The position numbers and the translations under genes are program-made. The notes beneath the pieces are model-generated. The model was given only the letters and a program-made list of their open reading frames with translations, did no database searches and had not been told where the DNA came from. DNA of 64,000 nt from Streptomyces tendae (GTDB lineage: Bacteria > Actinomycetota > Actinomycetes > Streptomycetales > Streptomycetaceae). Shown in pieces: positions 1 through 10,050 of this stretch. How positions within the stretch are numbered: position 1 is the stretch's first letter; each line of letters opens with the position of its first letter. The DNA lies in contig NZ_CP043959.1 of the NCBI RefSeq assembly GCF_008632955.1, positions 1,054,001-1,118,000 of the forward strand, read 5' to 3'.

Positions 1-201
1 CCAGTTGTCCCCGGAGTTGACGTTGCCCATCGCCGCCGCGATGCCGCCCTCCGCCATCACGGTGTGCGCCTTGCCGAACAGCGACTTGCAGATCACGGCC
101 GTACGGGCGCCCCGCTCGCGCGCCTCGATCGCGGCGCGCAGGCCCGCGCCGCCGGCCCCGACCACGACGACGTCCCACTCCTGTCGGTCGACCACGGACA
201 T
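1..201 (-). CDS. sdhA: Succinate dehydrogenase/fumarate reductase flavoprotein subunit, N-terminal part
   Basis: Only the first 67 codons are in the window; the rest runs off the left edge. The translation begins MSVVDRQEWDVVVVGAGGAG, and the GAGGAG dinucleotide-binding loop is the FAD-binding signature of the flavoprotein subunit. Further on, KAHTVMAEGGIAAA is the conserved stretch around the His that covalently binds FAD in the family. The family oxidises succinate (or reduces fumarate) at the cytoplasmic face of the membrane. It sits directly downstream of the polytopic membrane protein at 217-1050 on the same strand, which fits an anchor-flavoprotein(-iron-sulfur) operon. Start chosen at the ATG just before the conserved beta strand. 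Confidence 0.9.
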   Translation of the reverse strand, partial: MSVVDRQEWDVVVVGAGGAGLRAAIEARERGARTAVICKSLFGKAHTVMAEGGIAAAMGNVNSGDNW

Positions 202-216
202 AGGTAAGGCCCCCAG

Positions 217-1050
217 CTAGAAGAAGCGCGGATCGTCGAAGACACCGGACGCGACGAGATAGACGTAGAAGTCGGCGAGCGCCACGCTCAGCAGCGAGGC
301 CCAGGCGAGCTGCATGTGCCGGGCGTTGAGCCGGCCCACCCACTGCCACATCCGGTAGCGCACCGGATGCTTCGAAAAGTGCTTCAGCTTGCCGCCGACG
401 ATGTGCCGGCAGGAGTGGCAGGAGACGGTGTACGCCCAGATCAGGGCGATGTTGAGCAGGAACACCAGGGTGCCGAGGCCCATGTGGCCCCATGCGTAGT
501 GCTCGTCGCGGAAGGCGAGCACGGTGTCCCAGGTGAGCACGCAGGCGACCAGCAGCGCCGCGTAGAAGAAGTACCGGTGGATGTTCTGCAGGATCAGCGG
601 GAAGCGGGTCTCGCCGGTGTACTTCGCGTGCGGTTCGGCGACCGCGCAGGCCGGCGGGGACGCCCAGAAGCCCCGGTAGTAGGCCTTGCGGTAGTAGTAG
701 CAGGTCAGCCGGAAACCGAGCGGGAAGATCAGGATGATGATCGCCGGTGAGATGCCCCACCAGCCGCCGAACAGCTCCCAGTTCGGCCCGCCGCGCATCG
801 GCACGCAGTTCTCCGCCAGGCACGGCGAGTAGAACGGCGAGACGTAGGGCGCCGCGTAGTAGTCGGCGTTCGCGAAGGCCCGCCAGGTCGAGTAGACGAC
901 GAAGGCGAGCAGCCCGGCCGCGGTGGCGGCCGGGGCCAGCCACCAGCGGTCGGTCCGCAGGTGCGGGGCGGAGATCGCGGCGCGGGTGCCGGATCTCACG
1001 CCGCCGCGGTGATCGGGTTCGGTCGCAGGGGGTTCCGTACCAGTGGCCAC
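217..1050 (-). CDS. Polytopic membrane protein, probable succinate dehydrogenase/fumarate reductase anchor
   Basis: About 277 residues with some five hydrophobic segments (for example AATAAGLLAFVVYSTW near the N-terminus, then SPAIIILIFPLGF and YFFYAALLVACVLTW). Several His residues lie in or near membrane segments (NIHRYFF, SCHSCRHIVGG), which would suit haem ligands. It lies 15 bp upstream of the flavoprotein gene on the same strand, so it is probably the membrane anchor (cytochrome b-like) subunit. A GTG at 1059 is also in frame, but the GTG at 1050 has a GGAG ribosome site 8 nt upstream, so I prefer that. Assignment as an anchor rests on context and hydrophobicity; no family motif was recognised. 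Confidence 0.7.
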   Translation of the reverse strand: MATGTEPPATEPDHRGGVRSGTRAAISAPHLRTDRWWLAPAATAAGLLAFVVYSTWRAFANADYYAAPYVSPFYSPCLAENCVPMRGGPNWELFGGWWGISPAIIILIFPLGFRLTCYYYRKAYYRGFWASPPACAVAEPHAKYTGETRFPLILQNIHRYFFYAALLVACVLTWDTVLAFRDEHYAWGHMGLGTLVFLLNIALIWAYTVSCHSCRHIVGGKLKHFSKHPVRYRMWQWVGRLNARHMQLAWASLLSVALADFYVYLVASGVFDDPRFF

Positions 1051-1108
1051 GTCGTCCACTCCGGTAGGCGTCGGGGGTGCCGTGATCGGCGGGGCTCTCG
1101 GGCGGGGG

Positions 1109-1402
1109 TCAGGGTGCGCGGCGGTCGCGGGCCCCGAGTCCCTCGTCGTCGGTGTCCACCCACAGCGAGGGGTCGTAGGGGGTGTCGGAGATGGTCACGA
1201 GGTCGGGCCGCTTGGCCGGGCCCGCGGTGGCGACGGCGGTCTCCCGGAGCAGCGCGAGGCTCTCGCGCAGGTGGTTGGTGTCGGAGCGGACGCGACGCAT
1301 CTCCAGGCCGCCGCTGCCCAGCTGCTTCTCCAGGCGCCCCACCGACCGCATCAGGTCGTCGAGGCAGCGCTGGACGGTCGTCAGTTCCTCGTGCACGGAC
1401 AT
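1109..1402 (-). CDS. Hypothetical coiled-coil protein, 97 aa
   Basis: Small soluble protein beginning MSVHEELTTVQRCLDDLMRS. Residues 1-60 are rich in Leu, Glu and Arg in heptad-like spacing and probably form a helix or coiled coil. The C-terminal third is acidic and ends in a short disordered tail. No catalytic motif, signal peptide or membrane segment is visible. It precedes the membrane-anchor gene on the same strand with a gap of about 58 bp, so the two could be cotranscribed. Function unknown; I recall similar small proteins at this place in other Streptomyces. Confidence 0.6.
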   Translation of the reverse strand: MSVHEELTTVQRCLDDLMRSVGRLEKQLGSGGLEMRRVRSDTNHLRESLALLRETAVATAGPAKRPDLVTISDTPYDPSLWVDTDDEGLGARDRRAP

Positions 1403-1714
1403 GACGTGACCTCACTTCCAGGGTCTTCCAGGCCCAAGGCGGTGCATCGGTCATGCGCCTGCGAGTGTTGCGCGTCACACCTTGCGCTGTGAAGGGATGT
1501 GCATCGATTGGCCGAGGCGCATGGGTGCATCGTGCGGTGCCCGGCGGCGTCGCGCCGGGTGCGTTGCGCCGCACGGGTGGGCTTGGCGTCCGGGGCCGCC
1601 GTGTCGCCGGGGGTTGCCGGACCGTTTCCTCTTCAGTGGGCCGCATACATCGGATGAGCGCCAAATACCACCAGCGTGATCTTCATGTCCGCGGCATTCC
1701 GGAGGTACCCAGAG
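1403..1714. promoter_or_regulatory. Divergent intergenic region (312 bp)
   Basis: Lies between the minus-strand hypothetical gene and the plus-strand binding protein, so it must hold two divergent promoters. I see a GGAGG ribosome site at about 1701-1705 for the plus gene. I could not place -35/-10 boxes with confidence, and no convincing operator was seen. Confidence 0.4.
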
Positions 1715-3928
1715 ATGTCCCACGACGGCATCGGCCCGCGCGCGGTCCTGCGCTCGGTCGCCTTCCTCACCGCCGGCATGCTCACGGTGCCTGTGCTGGC
1801 CGGATGCGGCTCCGACGACCCGGCGGGCAAGCCACTCGCCGGGGCGGACGTCGCGCGCGCGGACCGCTCCGACGTCGCCGACGGCGGCACCCTGCGCTGG
1901 GCCGTGGACACCGTCCCGGACACCCTGAACACCTTCCAGGCCGACGCCGACGGCACCACCTCCCGGATCGCCGAGGCCGTCCTGCCGTCGATGTACCGCA
2001 CGGACGAACAGGGCCGGGCCGTGCGCAACGCCGACTACCTGGCCTCCGCCGAGGTCGTCGACACCGAGCCCAAACAGGTGGTCGTCTACCGGCTGGCCCA
2101 GCAGGCCGTCTGGAGCGACGGCCGGGAGATCGCTGCCGCCGACTTCGCCGCCCAGTGGCGCGCCCTGTCCGGCAAGGACACCGCCTACTGGACCGCCCGC
2201 AACGCCGGCTACGACCGCATCGAGAAGGTCGAGCGGGGCAAGAACGACCTCGAGGTCAAGGTCACCTTCAGCCGCCCCTACGCCGACTGGAAGTCGCTGT
2301 TCACCCCGCTCTACCCCAAGGAGGTCATGGGCACCCCGGACTCCTTCAACGACGGGGCGCGCAAGAAGATCAAGGTCACCGCCGGGCCCTTCACGGTGGA
2401 GAAGGTCGACAGCAAGGAGGACGAGGTCGTCCTCGCCCGCAATCCGCGCTGGTGGGGGAGCCCGCCCAAGCTGCAGAAGATCGTGCTGCGCGCCGTGCCG
2501 CACGACAAGCGCGTCTCCGCCCTCAGCGACGGCACCCTCGACCTCGCCGAGATCGGCCCCGAGGCCGCCCGGCGCATCACCGTCGCCGCCCTGCCGCAGA
2601 ACGAGAGCACGCCCCTGATGGGCCCCGAGGCCGACCGCTCCGCCGCGGACGCGCTGCGCTCCTGGGCGGTCGCCAACGGCACCGACGAGGACGCCGCCGA
2701 CGAGGAGGTCTCCGCCCGCCAGAAGCTGCGCAAGAAGGCCGAGAAGTACGCCCGGCAGCAGAAGGCCCTCAGCGGCTTCGAGGTGCGCAAGTCACTGGAG
2801 CCCGCCTTCACCCAGCTCGCCCTGAACGGCGCCGAGGGGCCCCTCTCCGACGAGCGGGTCCGCCGCGCCGTGGCCCGCGCCCTGGACCGCGAGGACGTCG
2901 CCGCGTCCGTCCTGAAGCCGCTCGGTCTGCCCTCCGAGCCCGTCGGCAGCCACCTGGCGCTGTCCGGCCAGGCCGCCTACGCCGACAACAGCGGCGCCCT
3001 CGGCAAGCAGGACGCCAAGGAGGCCCGTGCCCTGCTCGCGGACGCCGGCTGGGTGCCGGGCGGGCCGGTGAAGGAGGAGAAGAAGGACGGGAAGAAGGAC
3101 GAGGGCGAGAAGGCGGCGGGCTCCGAGGCCGACAAGGACGGCGACCCGGAAGGCTCCGGCGACGGCGACGACGGCACGTACATCGTCGGCGAGGACGACG
3201 GGAAGAACCACGGCGACGGCAAGGCCCCGCACGACTCGGGCACCGGAACCGGCCGGCTCACACAGGGCGGCGCCCCCGCCGGCGCCTACGCGCCCAAGGG
3301 CACCGCCGCCCCGGCCCGCGCGGACACCGCGCCCGTCGCCAAGGACGGCAAGGCGCTGGTCCTGCGCTTCGTGCTGCCGTCGGGACCCGGCTCCGAGACG
3401 CTGGCCGGCGTGGCCGACCGGATCTCGGAGATGCTGAAGAAGATCGGCATCCGCACCGACGTCTCCAAGGTCGACAACGACAGCTACTTCAAGGACCACA
3501 TCGCCTCCGGCGCCTTCGACCTGGCCCTGTACTCCTGGCCCGCGACCGCCTTCCCCGCCACCGACGCCCGGCCCGTCTACGCCAAGCCGGTCGCGGCCGC
3601 CGACGGCTCGCTGAACGTGGAGCAGAACTGGACCCGGGTCGGCACCGACCAGGTCGACCAGCTCTTCGACCAGGCCGTCGCCACCCTCGACGACGCCGAG
3701 CGCCGCGACCTGATCCGCAAGGCCGACTCCCGGATCTGGGCGGCCGCCGGCTCCATCCCGCTCTACCAGCGCCCGGAGCTCGTCGCGGCCCGGGAGAACC
3801 TGGCCAACGCCGGTGCCTTCGGCTTCGCCACCCCGGTCTACGAGGACATGGGCTTCCTGAAGAAGTCGGCGCAGGGACCGGCCGGCACCCCGGGCACGAA
3901 GAGCGCCGAGGAGTCCGCCGAGGACTGA
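1715..3928 (+). CDS. Extracellular solute-binding lipoprotein, family 5 (peptide/nickel type), with charged insertion
   Basis: About 737 residues. The N-terminus has an Arg, a hydrophobic stretch and the lipobox LAGC at about residue 29, so it is exported and lipid-anchored. The body matches family 5 binding proteins: GGTLRWAVDTVPDTLNTF near the mature N-terminus, SDGREIAAADFAAQW and the C-terminal lobe ending in SIPLYQRPELVA. It is much longer than the usual 520-600 residues. Part of the excess is a Lys/Glu/Asp/Gly-rich linker at about residues 450-530 with almost no hydrophobics, probably disordered. It has no adjacent permease or ATPase, so it may feed the BldK system or the second importer downstream. 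ATG chosen because GGAGG lies 9 nt upstream; an upstream TTG-type extension would bury the signal peptide. Confidence 0.8.
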   Translation: MSHDGIGPRAVLRSVAFLTAGMLTVPVLAGCGSDDPAGKPLAGADVARADRSDVADGGTLRWAVDTVPDTLNTFQADADGTTSRIAEAVLPSMYRTDEQGRAVRNADYLASAEVVDTEPKQVVVYRLAQQAVWSDGREIAAADFAAQWRALSGKDTAYWTARNAGYDRIEKVERGKNDLEVKVTFSRPYADWKSLFTPLYPKEVMGTPDSFNDGARKKIKVTAGPFTVEKVDSKEDEVVLARNPRWWGSPPKLQKIVLRAVPHDKRVSALSDGTLDLAEIGPEAARRITVAALPQNESTPLMGPEADRSAADALRSWAVANGTDEDAADEEVSARQKLRKKAEKYARQQKALSGFEVRKSLEPAFTQLALNGAEGPLSDERVRRAVARALDREDVAASVLKPLGLPSEPVGSHLALSGQAAYADNSGALGKQDAKEARALLADAGWVPGGPVKEEKKDGKKDEGEKAAGSEADKDGDPEGSGDGDDGTYIVGEDDGKNHGDGKAPHDSGTGTGRLTQGGAPAGAYAPKGTAAPARADTAPVAKDGKALVLRFVLPSGPGSETLAGVADRISEMLKKIGIRTDVSKVDNDSYFKDHIASGAFDLALYSWPATAFPATDARPVYAKPVAAADGSLNVEQNWTRVGTDQVDQLFDQAVATLDDAERRDLIRKADSRIWAAAGSIPLYQRPELVAARENLANAGAFGFATPVYEDMGFLKKSAQGPAGTPGTKSAEESAED

Positions 3929-4111
3929 GATCGCGCGGCCGTATGCGCCGGTCAGGGCCGTCGTGGCGGGTGCCCGCGGCGGCCGCGGGAGCCGTAGGTG
4001 CCGAGGGCCCGTACCATGGGGTGAGGCCGAGGCGTGTACAGCCCGGCAGGGCCCGCCCACCAGAGCTTCTCGTGCAGGGCCTTCCTCAGCACTCCGGGAG
4101 ATACGCCTTTT

Positions 4112-6028
<1,917 letters not shown>

Positions 6029-6047
6029 CGCCGCCGCACCCGGCACA

Positions 6048-6085
6048 CGGCACCGGACACCTCCTCGCGGGGGTGTCCGGTGCCG
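6048..6085 (+). terminator. Rho-independent terminator of typA
   Basis: Inverted repeat with 14-bp arms (CGGCACCGGACACC and its complement) and a 10-nt loop, starting about 20 bp after the typA stop. As is usual in Streptomyces, no long T tract follows. Confidence 0.8.
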
Positions 6086-6699
6086 TTCGCGTCTCCGGGC
6101 CCCGGGTCCCCTCCGGGGCGTAGGGCGGCGGGAACGGGGCGGAGAGGGACGAAAGGGTGACGGCAAGGGGAGGGTAGGGAAAACCCTTGATGACGGGCTG
6201 ATCAGGCCGAAACGGTCCGGCCCGGCACTACCCTGCTCCCGGAACGGCGCGCCCGCGGCCGGTGGTCCCCGGATCCGGGGACCACCGGCCGCGGGCGCGC
6301 CGGCTCGGCGGGCCGAGTGCCCGGATGCCCCCTCGGGCACCCTGCACGCCGGGCACTCTGAGCGCAATCGGTTTTCCCCCGCGAAACGTCCGCTATACGG
6401 ACACCGGGCTCCGGTAGATGTGTAACAAGTCCGTTTCGCAGGGATCTTTCGCCAAACCCTTTGTCCGGATTTTGGAAGATGTAGGCGAGAGCTGTGATCG
6501 AACCGAAACCTCGGGGGTGTGGCTCGGTCGTGGTGCATGGCAGATAGTTAGGCGCGTAGAGCTCGGATGAACGGGTCGTGAGCTGACGGCGACGATCCAC
6601 GAGCGCAGGGGCACTTGACGATCTTCGGTCCGACGAGGGGCCGGGGGTTTTCCGGTGTTCCTTTTTGCGGTGAACCAGCGGATTCATGAGGAGGAACCC
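6086..6699. promoter_or_regulatory. Long intergenic region upstream of bldK (614 bp)
   Basis: Gene-free stretch between the typA terminator and the small ORF at 6700. It contains the 58-bp palindrome (6245-6302). From about 6360 to 6500 it is much less GC-rich than its surroundings (for example AAACCCTTTGTCCGGATTTT), which is where I would expect the bldK promoter and operators. Candidate boxes TTGTCC and TAGGCG are present there, but their 15-nt spacing is short. No riboswitch or tRNA was recognised. Confidence 0.5.
6245..6302. repeat. 58-bp perfect palindrome
   Basis: The sequence from 6245 to 6302 equals its own reverse complement at every position, with no spacer; the centre is GGATCC and the ends are CGGCGCGCC. 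As RNA it would form an extremely stable hairpin, and as DNA a cruciform. It lies 160 bp beyond the typA terminator and about 400 bp before the bldK leader ORF. It may be a second terminator insulating bldK or a protein-binding site; a cloning or assembly artefact cannot be excluded. Confidence 0.9.
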
Positions 6700-6822
6700 A
6701 TGCGAGGTGCCACAAGCGCCCAATGGGTCGCGTCGTACCCGGTGGCGGGTGGAGGTCCCGCGGGTGCGCCCAGTCCCGTCACGGTCGTCCCGGTGGCGGC
6801 GCGGCGTCGCGCCCTTCCTTGA
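6700..6822 (+). CDS. Candidate 40-aa leader ORF upstream of bldKA
   Basis: An ATG preceded by GAGGAGGAACCC, one of the best ribosome sites in the window, opens 40 codons ending at TGA 6820-6822, 169 bp before bldKA. The peptide starts MRGATSAQWVASY and is rich in Ala, Gly, Pro and Val. The start resembles the N-terminus of the binding protein at 13590 (MRITTHARWAAC), so it may be a decayed signal-peptide remnant. Alternatively it is a translated leader that controls bldK. Codon third positions are moderately G/C. No function can be assigned. Confidence 0.4.
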   Translation: MRGATSAQWVASYPVAGGGPAGAPSPVTVVPVAARRRALP

Positions 6823-6991
6823 CGACTCGTGAGGCCGGTCGGTAGGTCACGACCGCGCCAGGGTTCCCCCGGGGCGGCTGCCGCCCCTCCGTCGTTGTTC
6901 CCCTCGCGCGCTGCGCAAGACGTACGTCGTGCGAAGGCCGTCGGGCCGCAGGTGCTCCCGACGACCTCCAACCTGTGAAACGGACGAATTG

Positions 6992-8023
6992 ATGACGAGT
7001 CCAATCGAGCTTGAGGGTGCTCCCACCTCTACGGTCTTGGACAAGGAGAACGCCCCTCAGGGCGACGCCGAAGAGCCGAAGAAGCTCGAAGGCCGCAGTC
7101 CCGGGCAGTTGATGTGGGCGCGCTTCAAGCGTGACCGGACCGGTGTGGTCTCTGCCGTCGTCGTCCTGTTCTTCTTCGTGATAGCCGCGGCCGCGCCGCT
7201 CATCGCGAAGGTCTACGGCAAGAACCCGTACACCCTGTACGGGCAGGAGAACCCCGACCTCCTCGACCTGTTCACGATGCCGGCGAAGCCCTTCGGCGGC
7301 ATCGACGGAGAGTTCTGGTTCGGCATCGAACCCGGCCTCGGCCGGGACGTGTTCACCCAGCTGCTGTACGGCATCCGCACCTCGCTCGCCACGGCCCTGG
7401 CCGCGACGATCCTGATGACGGTGCTGGGCGTGCTGATCGGTCTGGCCGGCGGCTACTTCGGCGGCAAGATCGACTACTGGCTCGGCCGGATCACCGACTT
7501 CTTCATGGCCCTGCCCAGCCAGCTGTTCTTCGTGGCCGCGATGCCCGTCATCACCACCGTCTTCGTCGCCCCCGACGAGGAGACGCCCACCTATGTGCGC
7601 ACCTCCGCGATCATCATCGTGCTGTCCTTCCTCGGATGGATGAGCATGGCGCGGATCGTCCGGAGCGCCACGCTGTCCCTGCGGGACCGTGAGTTCATCG
7701 AAGCGGCCCGGATCTCCGGTGCCTCGCCCTGGCGCATCATCCGCAAGGAACTCCTGCCCAACATCGTCACGCCGACGCTGGTGCAGGCGACGCTGACGCT
7801 GCCTTCCACGATCCTCAGCATCGCGTTCCTCTCCTTCGTCGGCGTCGGATACGTCGAGCCGACGCCGGACTGGGGCCGGATGTTCGCCATCGGCGCCGGC
7901 ATCATCGAGCAGGACCCGTACTACATGCTCTTCCCCGGTATCGCGATGGTGATCTTCGTCGTGGCCTTCAACCTCCTCGGTGACTCGGTGCGCGACGCCT
8001 TCGACCCCAAGACGGGGCGCTGA
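6992..8023 (+). CDS. bldKA: BldK oligopeptide ABC transporter permease (DppC/OppC type)
   Basis: 343 residues. A hydrophilic N-terminus of about 55 residues is followed by a first membrane helix (TGVVSAVVVLFFFVIAAAAP), a periplasmic loop, then five more helices. The inner-membrane coupling signature EAARISGASPWRIIRKELLPN, the EAA loop that docks on the ATPases, is near residue 247. The end DSVRDAFDPKTGR is typical of the DppC type. The gene opens the bldK operon (KA permease, KB binding protein, KC permease, KD and KE ATPases), the same order as in S. coelicolor, where bldK mutants are bald and fail to import a developmental signal. The ATG has only a weak upstream GGACG; frames further up look non-coding. 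Confidence 0.9.
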   Translation: MTSPIELEGAPTSTVLDKENAPQGDAEEPKKLEGRSPGQLMWARFKRDRTGVVSAVVVLFFFVIAAAAPLIAKVYGKNPYTLYGQENPDLLDLFTMPAKPFGGIDGEFWFGIEPGLGRDVFTQLLYGIRTSLATALAATILMTVLGVLIGLAGGYFGGKIDYWLGRITDFFMALPSQLFFVAAMPVITTVFVAPDEETPTYVRTSAIIIVLSFLGWMSMARIVRSATLSLRDREFIEAARISGASPWRIIRKELLPNIVTPTLVQATLTLPSTILSIAFLSFVGVGYVEPTPDWGRMFAIGAGIIEQDPYYMLFPGIAMVIFVVAFNLLGDSVRDAFDPKTGR

Positions 8024-8137
8024 GCCCACAGGGGAACCCCCCACGCTCCCGACCGGCCGGCGCCGGGCAGCCCCACGGCTTCCGCTTCGGCCACATACCA
8101 GCAGTGCTCACTACTACAGGCAGGTGGATCCGTCTCC

Positions 8138-9937
8138 ATGAGCATCTTCCGTAACCGTGCCGCCACGGCCGCGATAGTCGCGGTTGCCGCCGGCGCCCTG
8201 ACCCTCACCGCCTGCGGTGGCGGTGGCAGCGACAGCTCCGCGAAGGACAACAGCAAGACCAAGGACGACGCCAAGTCGCAGTCCAAGCCGGTGCAGATCG
8301 GTGACGTGAAGGCGTCGACCGGTCCGGCCGCCGAGATCCCCGGCGCCAAGCCCGGCGGCACGGTGAACGTGTACCAGGAGGACGACTTCTCCCACCTGGA
8401 CCCGGGCCAGACCTACGTCTCGGACGGCAAGCTGCTCGGCCGTCTCATCTTCCGCGGTCTGACCCAGTACGACGAGGACGACCAGGGCAACCTGACCGTC
8501 GTCGGCGACCTGGCCACCGACGCCGGCAAGACCACCGACGGCGGCAAGACCTGGACGTACACCCTCAAGGACAACCTGAAGGACGAGAACGGCAACCCGA
8601 TCAACGCGGCGGACATCCGCCACACGGTCGAGCGCCTCTACGCCTCGTTCATCACCGACGGTCCGACCTACCTGCAGCAGTGGCTGTCCGGTGCGGGCAC
8701 CACCTACCGCAAGGCCTACGACGGTCCGTTCAAGGGCAAGCACCTGCCCAACAACGTCCTCGAGACGCCGGACGACAAGACGGTCGTCTTCCACTTCAAG
8801 ACGGCGCAGCCCGACCTGCCGCAGATGCTGACCATGCCGGGTTACGCGGTCGTCCCCGTGGAGACGGACACCAAGGAGAAGTACGACCAGGACCCGGTCG
8901 CCACGGGCCCGTACAAGATCGCGGACTTCAAGCCGGGCAAGTCCATGAAGCTGGTCAAGAACACGCAGTGGGACGCCAAGTCCGACTCCGTGCGCCACCA
9001 GTACGTCGACGGTTTCAACATCGAGATGAACCACGACGACGAGGACCAGACCAAGACCCTTCTCGCCGACCAGGGCGAGGCCAAGAACGCGATGATGTTC
9101 ACGGGTCAGGTCGCCACCACCCAGCTGCAGAAGGTCGTCAGCGACAAGGCGGCCATGAAGCGCACGATCCAGGGCTACGCGCCCTACGTGTGGCAGCTGA
9201 ACTTCAACATGGACCGCGTCAAGGACAAGAAGCTCCGTGACGCGATCACCCTGGCCCTGCCCGCCACGGCCATCTACAAGGCCGACGGCGGTGCCTACGG
9301 CGGTGAGGTCGCCAACTCGCTGACCTCGCCCACCACTCCGGGCTACCGCGACGACTTCGACCCGTTCAACCGGCACAAGAAGATGAACGGTGACATCGCG
9401 GCCGCCAAGAAGCTGATCGACGAGGGCGGCTTCAAGGGCAAGAAGCTCGTCTACGCCTACGCCAACTCGCCGGTCCGTCAGCAGCAGGCCGTGCTGATCA
9501 CCGACGCGCTGGAGAAGATCGGTCTCGACATCCAGAAGAAGGAGATCGACGCCGCCACCTGGTACGAGCAGGTCGGTAAGGTCAACAACGGTCTGGACCT
9601 CTACATGACCGGTTGGGGTCAGGACTGGCCGTCCGCCTCCACCGTGGTGCCGCCGCTGTACGACGGCACGCAGATCCAGGACGGTGCGTCGAACTACTCG
9701 CACATCAACGACAAGCACGTCAACTCGGAGATCGCCCGGATCCTGCAGATCACCGACACCGACGAGGCCACCAAGGCCTGGGCCGAGCTGAGCGAGTACA
9801 TCGCCAAGGAAGTCAACCCGGCTGCCCCGATCTACTACACCAAGGTCTTCCAGATCTTCGGTTCGAACATCGGCGGCCTCCGCTACAGCTCGGACTCGAG
9901 CTACGTGGACGTCACCCGGATCTTCCTCAAGAAGTAA
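8138..9937 (+). CDS. bldKB: BldK oligopeptide-binding lipoprotein
   Basis: 599 residues, close to S. coelicolor BldKB. Signal peptide with an early Arg, a hydrophobic core and lipobox LTAC at about residues 22-25, followed by a Gly/Ser spacer. Family 5 binding-protein features include GGTVNVYQEDDFSHLDPGQT near residue 72 and TGWGQDWPSASTVVP near residue 490. The charged residue-rich surface and lack of membrane segments fit an extracytoplasmic receptor. An AGGTGGA ribosome site precedes the ATG. It is separated from bldKA by 114 bp and from bldKC by 113 bp containing a hairpin, so its level may differ from its neighbours. Confidence 0.92.
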   Translation: MSIFRNRAATAAIVAVAAGALTLTACGGGGSDSSAKDNSKTKDDAKSQSKPVQIGDVKASTGPAAEIPGAKPGGTVNVYQEDDFSHLDPGQTYVSDGKLLGRLIFRGLTQYDEDDQGNLTVVGDLATDAGKTTDGGKTWTYTLKDNLKDENGNPINAADIRHTVERLYASFITDGPTYLQQWLSGAGTTYRKAYDGPFKGKHLPNNVLETPDDKTVVFHFKTAQPDLPQMLTMPGYAVVPVETDTKEKYDQDPVATGPYKIADFKPGKSMKLVKNTQWDAKSDSVRHQYVDGFNIEMNHDDEDQTKTLLADQGEAKNAMMFTGQVATTQLQKVVSDKAAMKRTIQGYAPYVWQLNFNMDRVKDKKLRDAITLALPATAIYKADGGAYGGEVANSLTSPTTPGYRDDFDPFNRHKKMNGDIAAAKKLIDEGGFKGKKLVYAYANSPVRQQQAVLITDALEKIGLDIQKKEIDAATWYEQVGKVNNGLDLYMTGWGQDWPSASTVVPPLYDGTQIQDGASNYSHINDKHVNSEIARILQITDTDEATKAWAELSEYIAKEVNPAAPIYYTKVFQIFGSNIGGLRYSSDSSYVDVTRIFLKK

Positions 9938-9952
9938 CCGCCAGGCCGGAGT

Positions 9953-9988
9953 CCGGTGGTGGGCGCGCGGCGGAACGCCCACCACCGG
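9953..9988 (+). terminator. Intra-operon hairpin between bldKB and bldKC
   Basis: Inverted repeat with 13-bp perfect arms (CCGGTGGTGGGCG and its complement) and a 10-nt loop, 16 bp after the bldKB stop. In binding-protein operons such hairpins often act as partial terminators or 3' stabilisers that leave the binding-protein transcript in excess; that role is inferred here. Confidence 0.7.
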
Positions 9989-10050
9989 CCCCGGAGGCCA
10001 CCCCCAGATCTTCCTTCCGACAGCCGCCGTCCTGAGAGCAGCTTCCTGCC

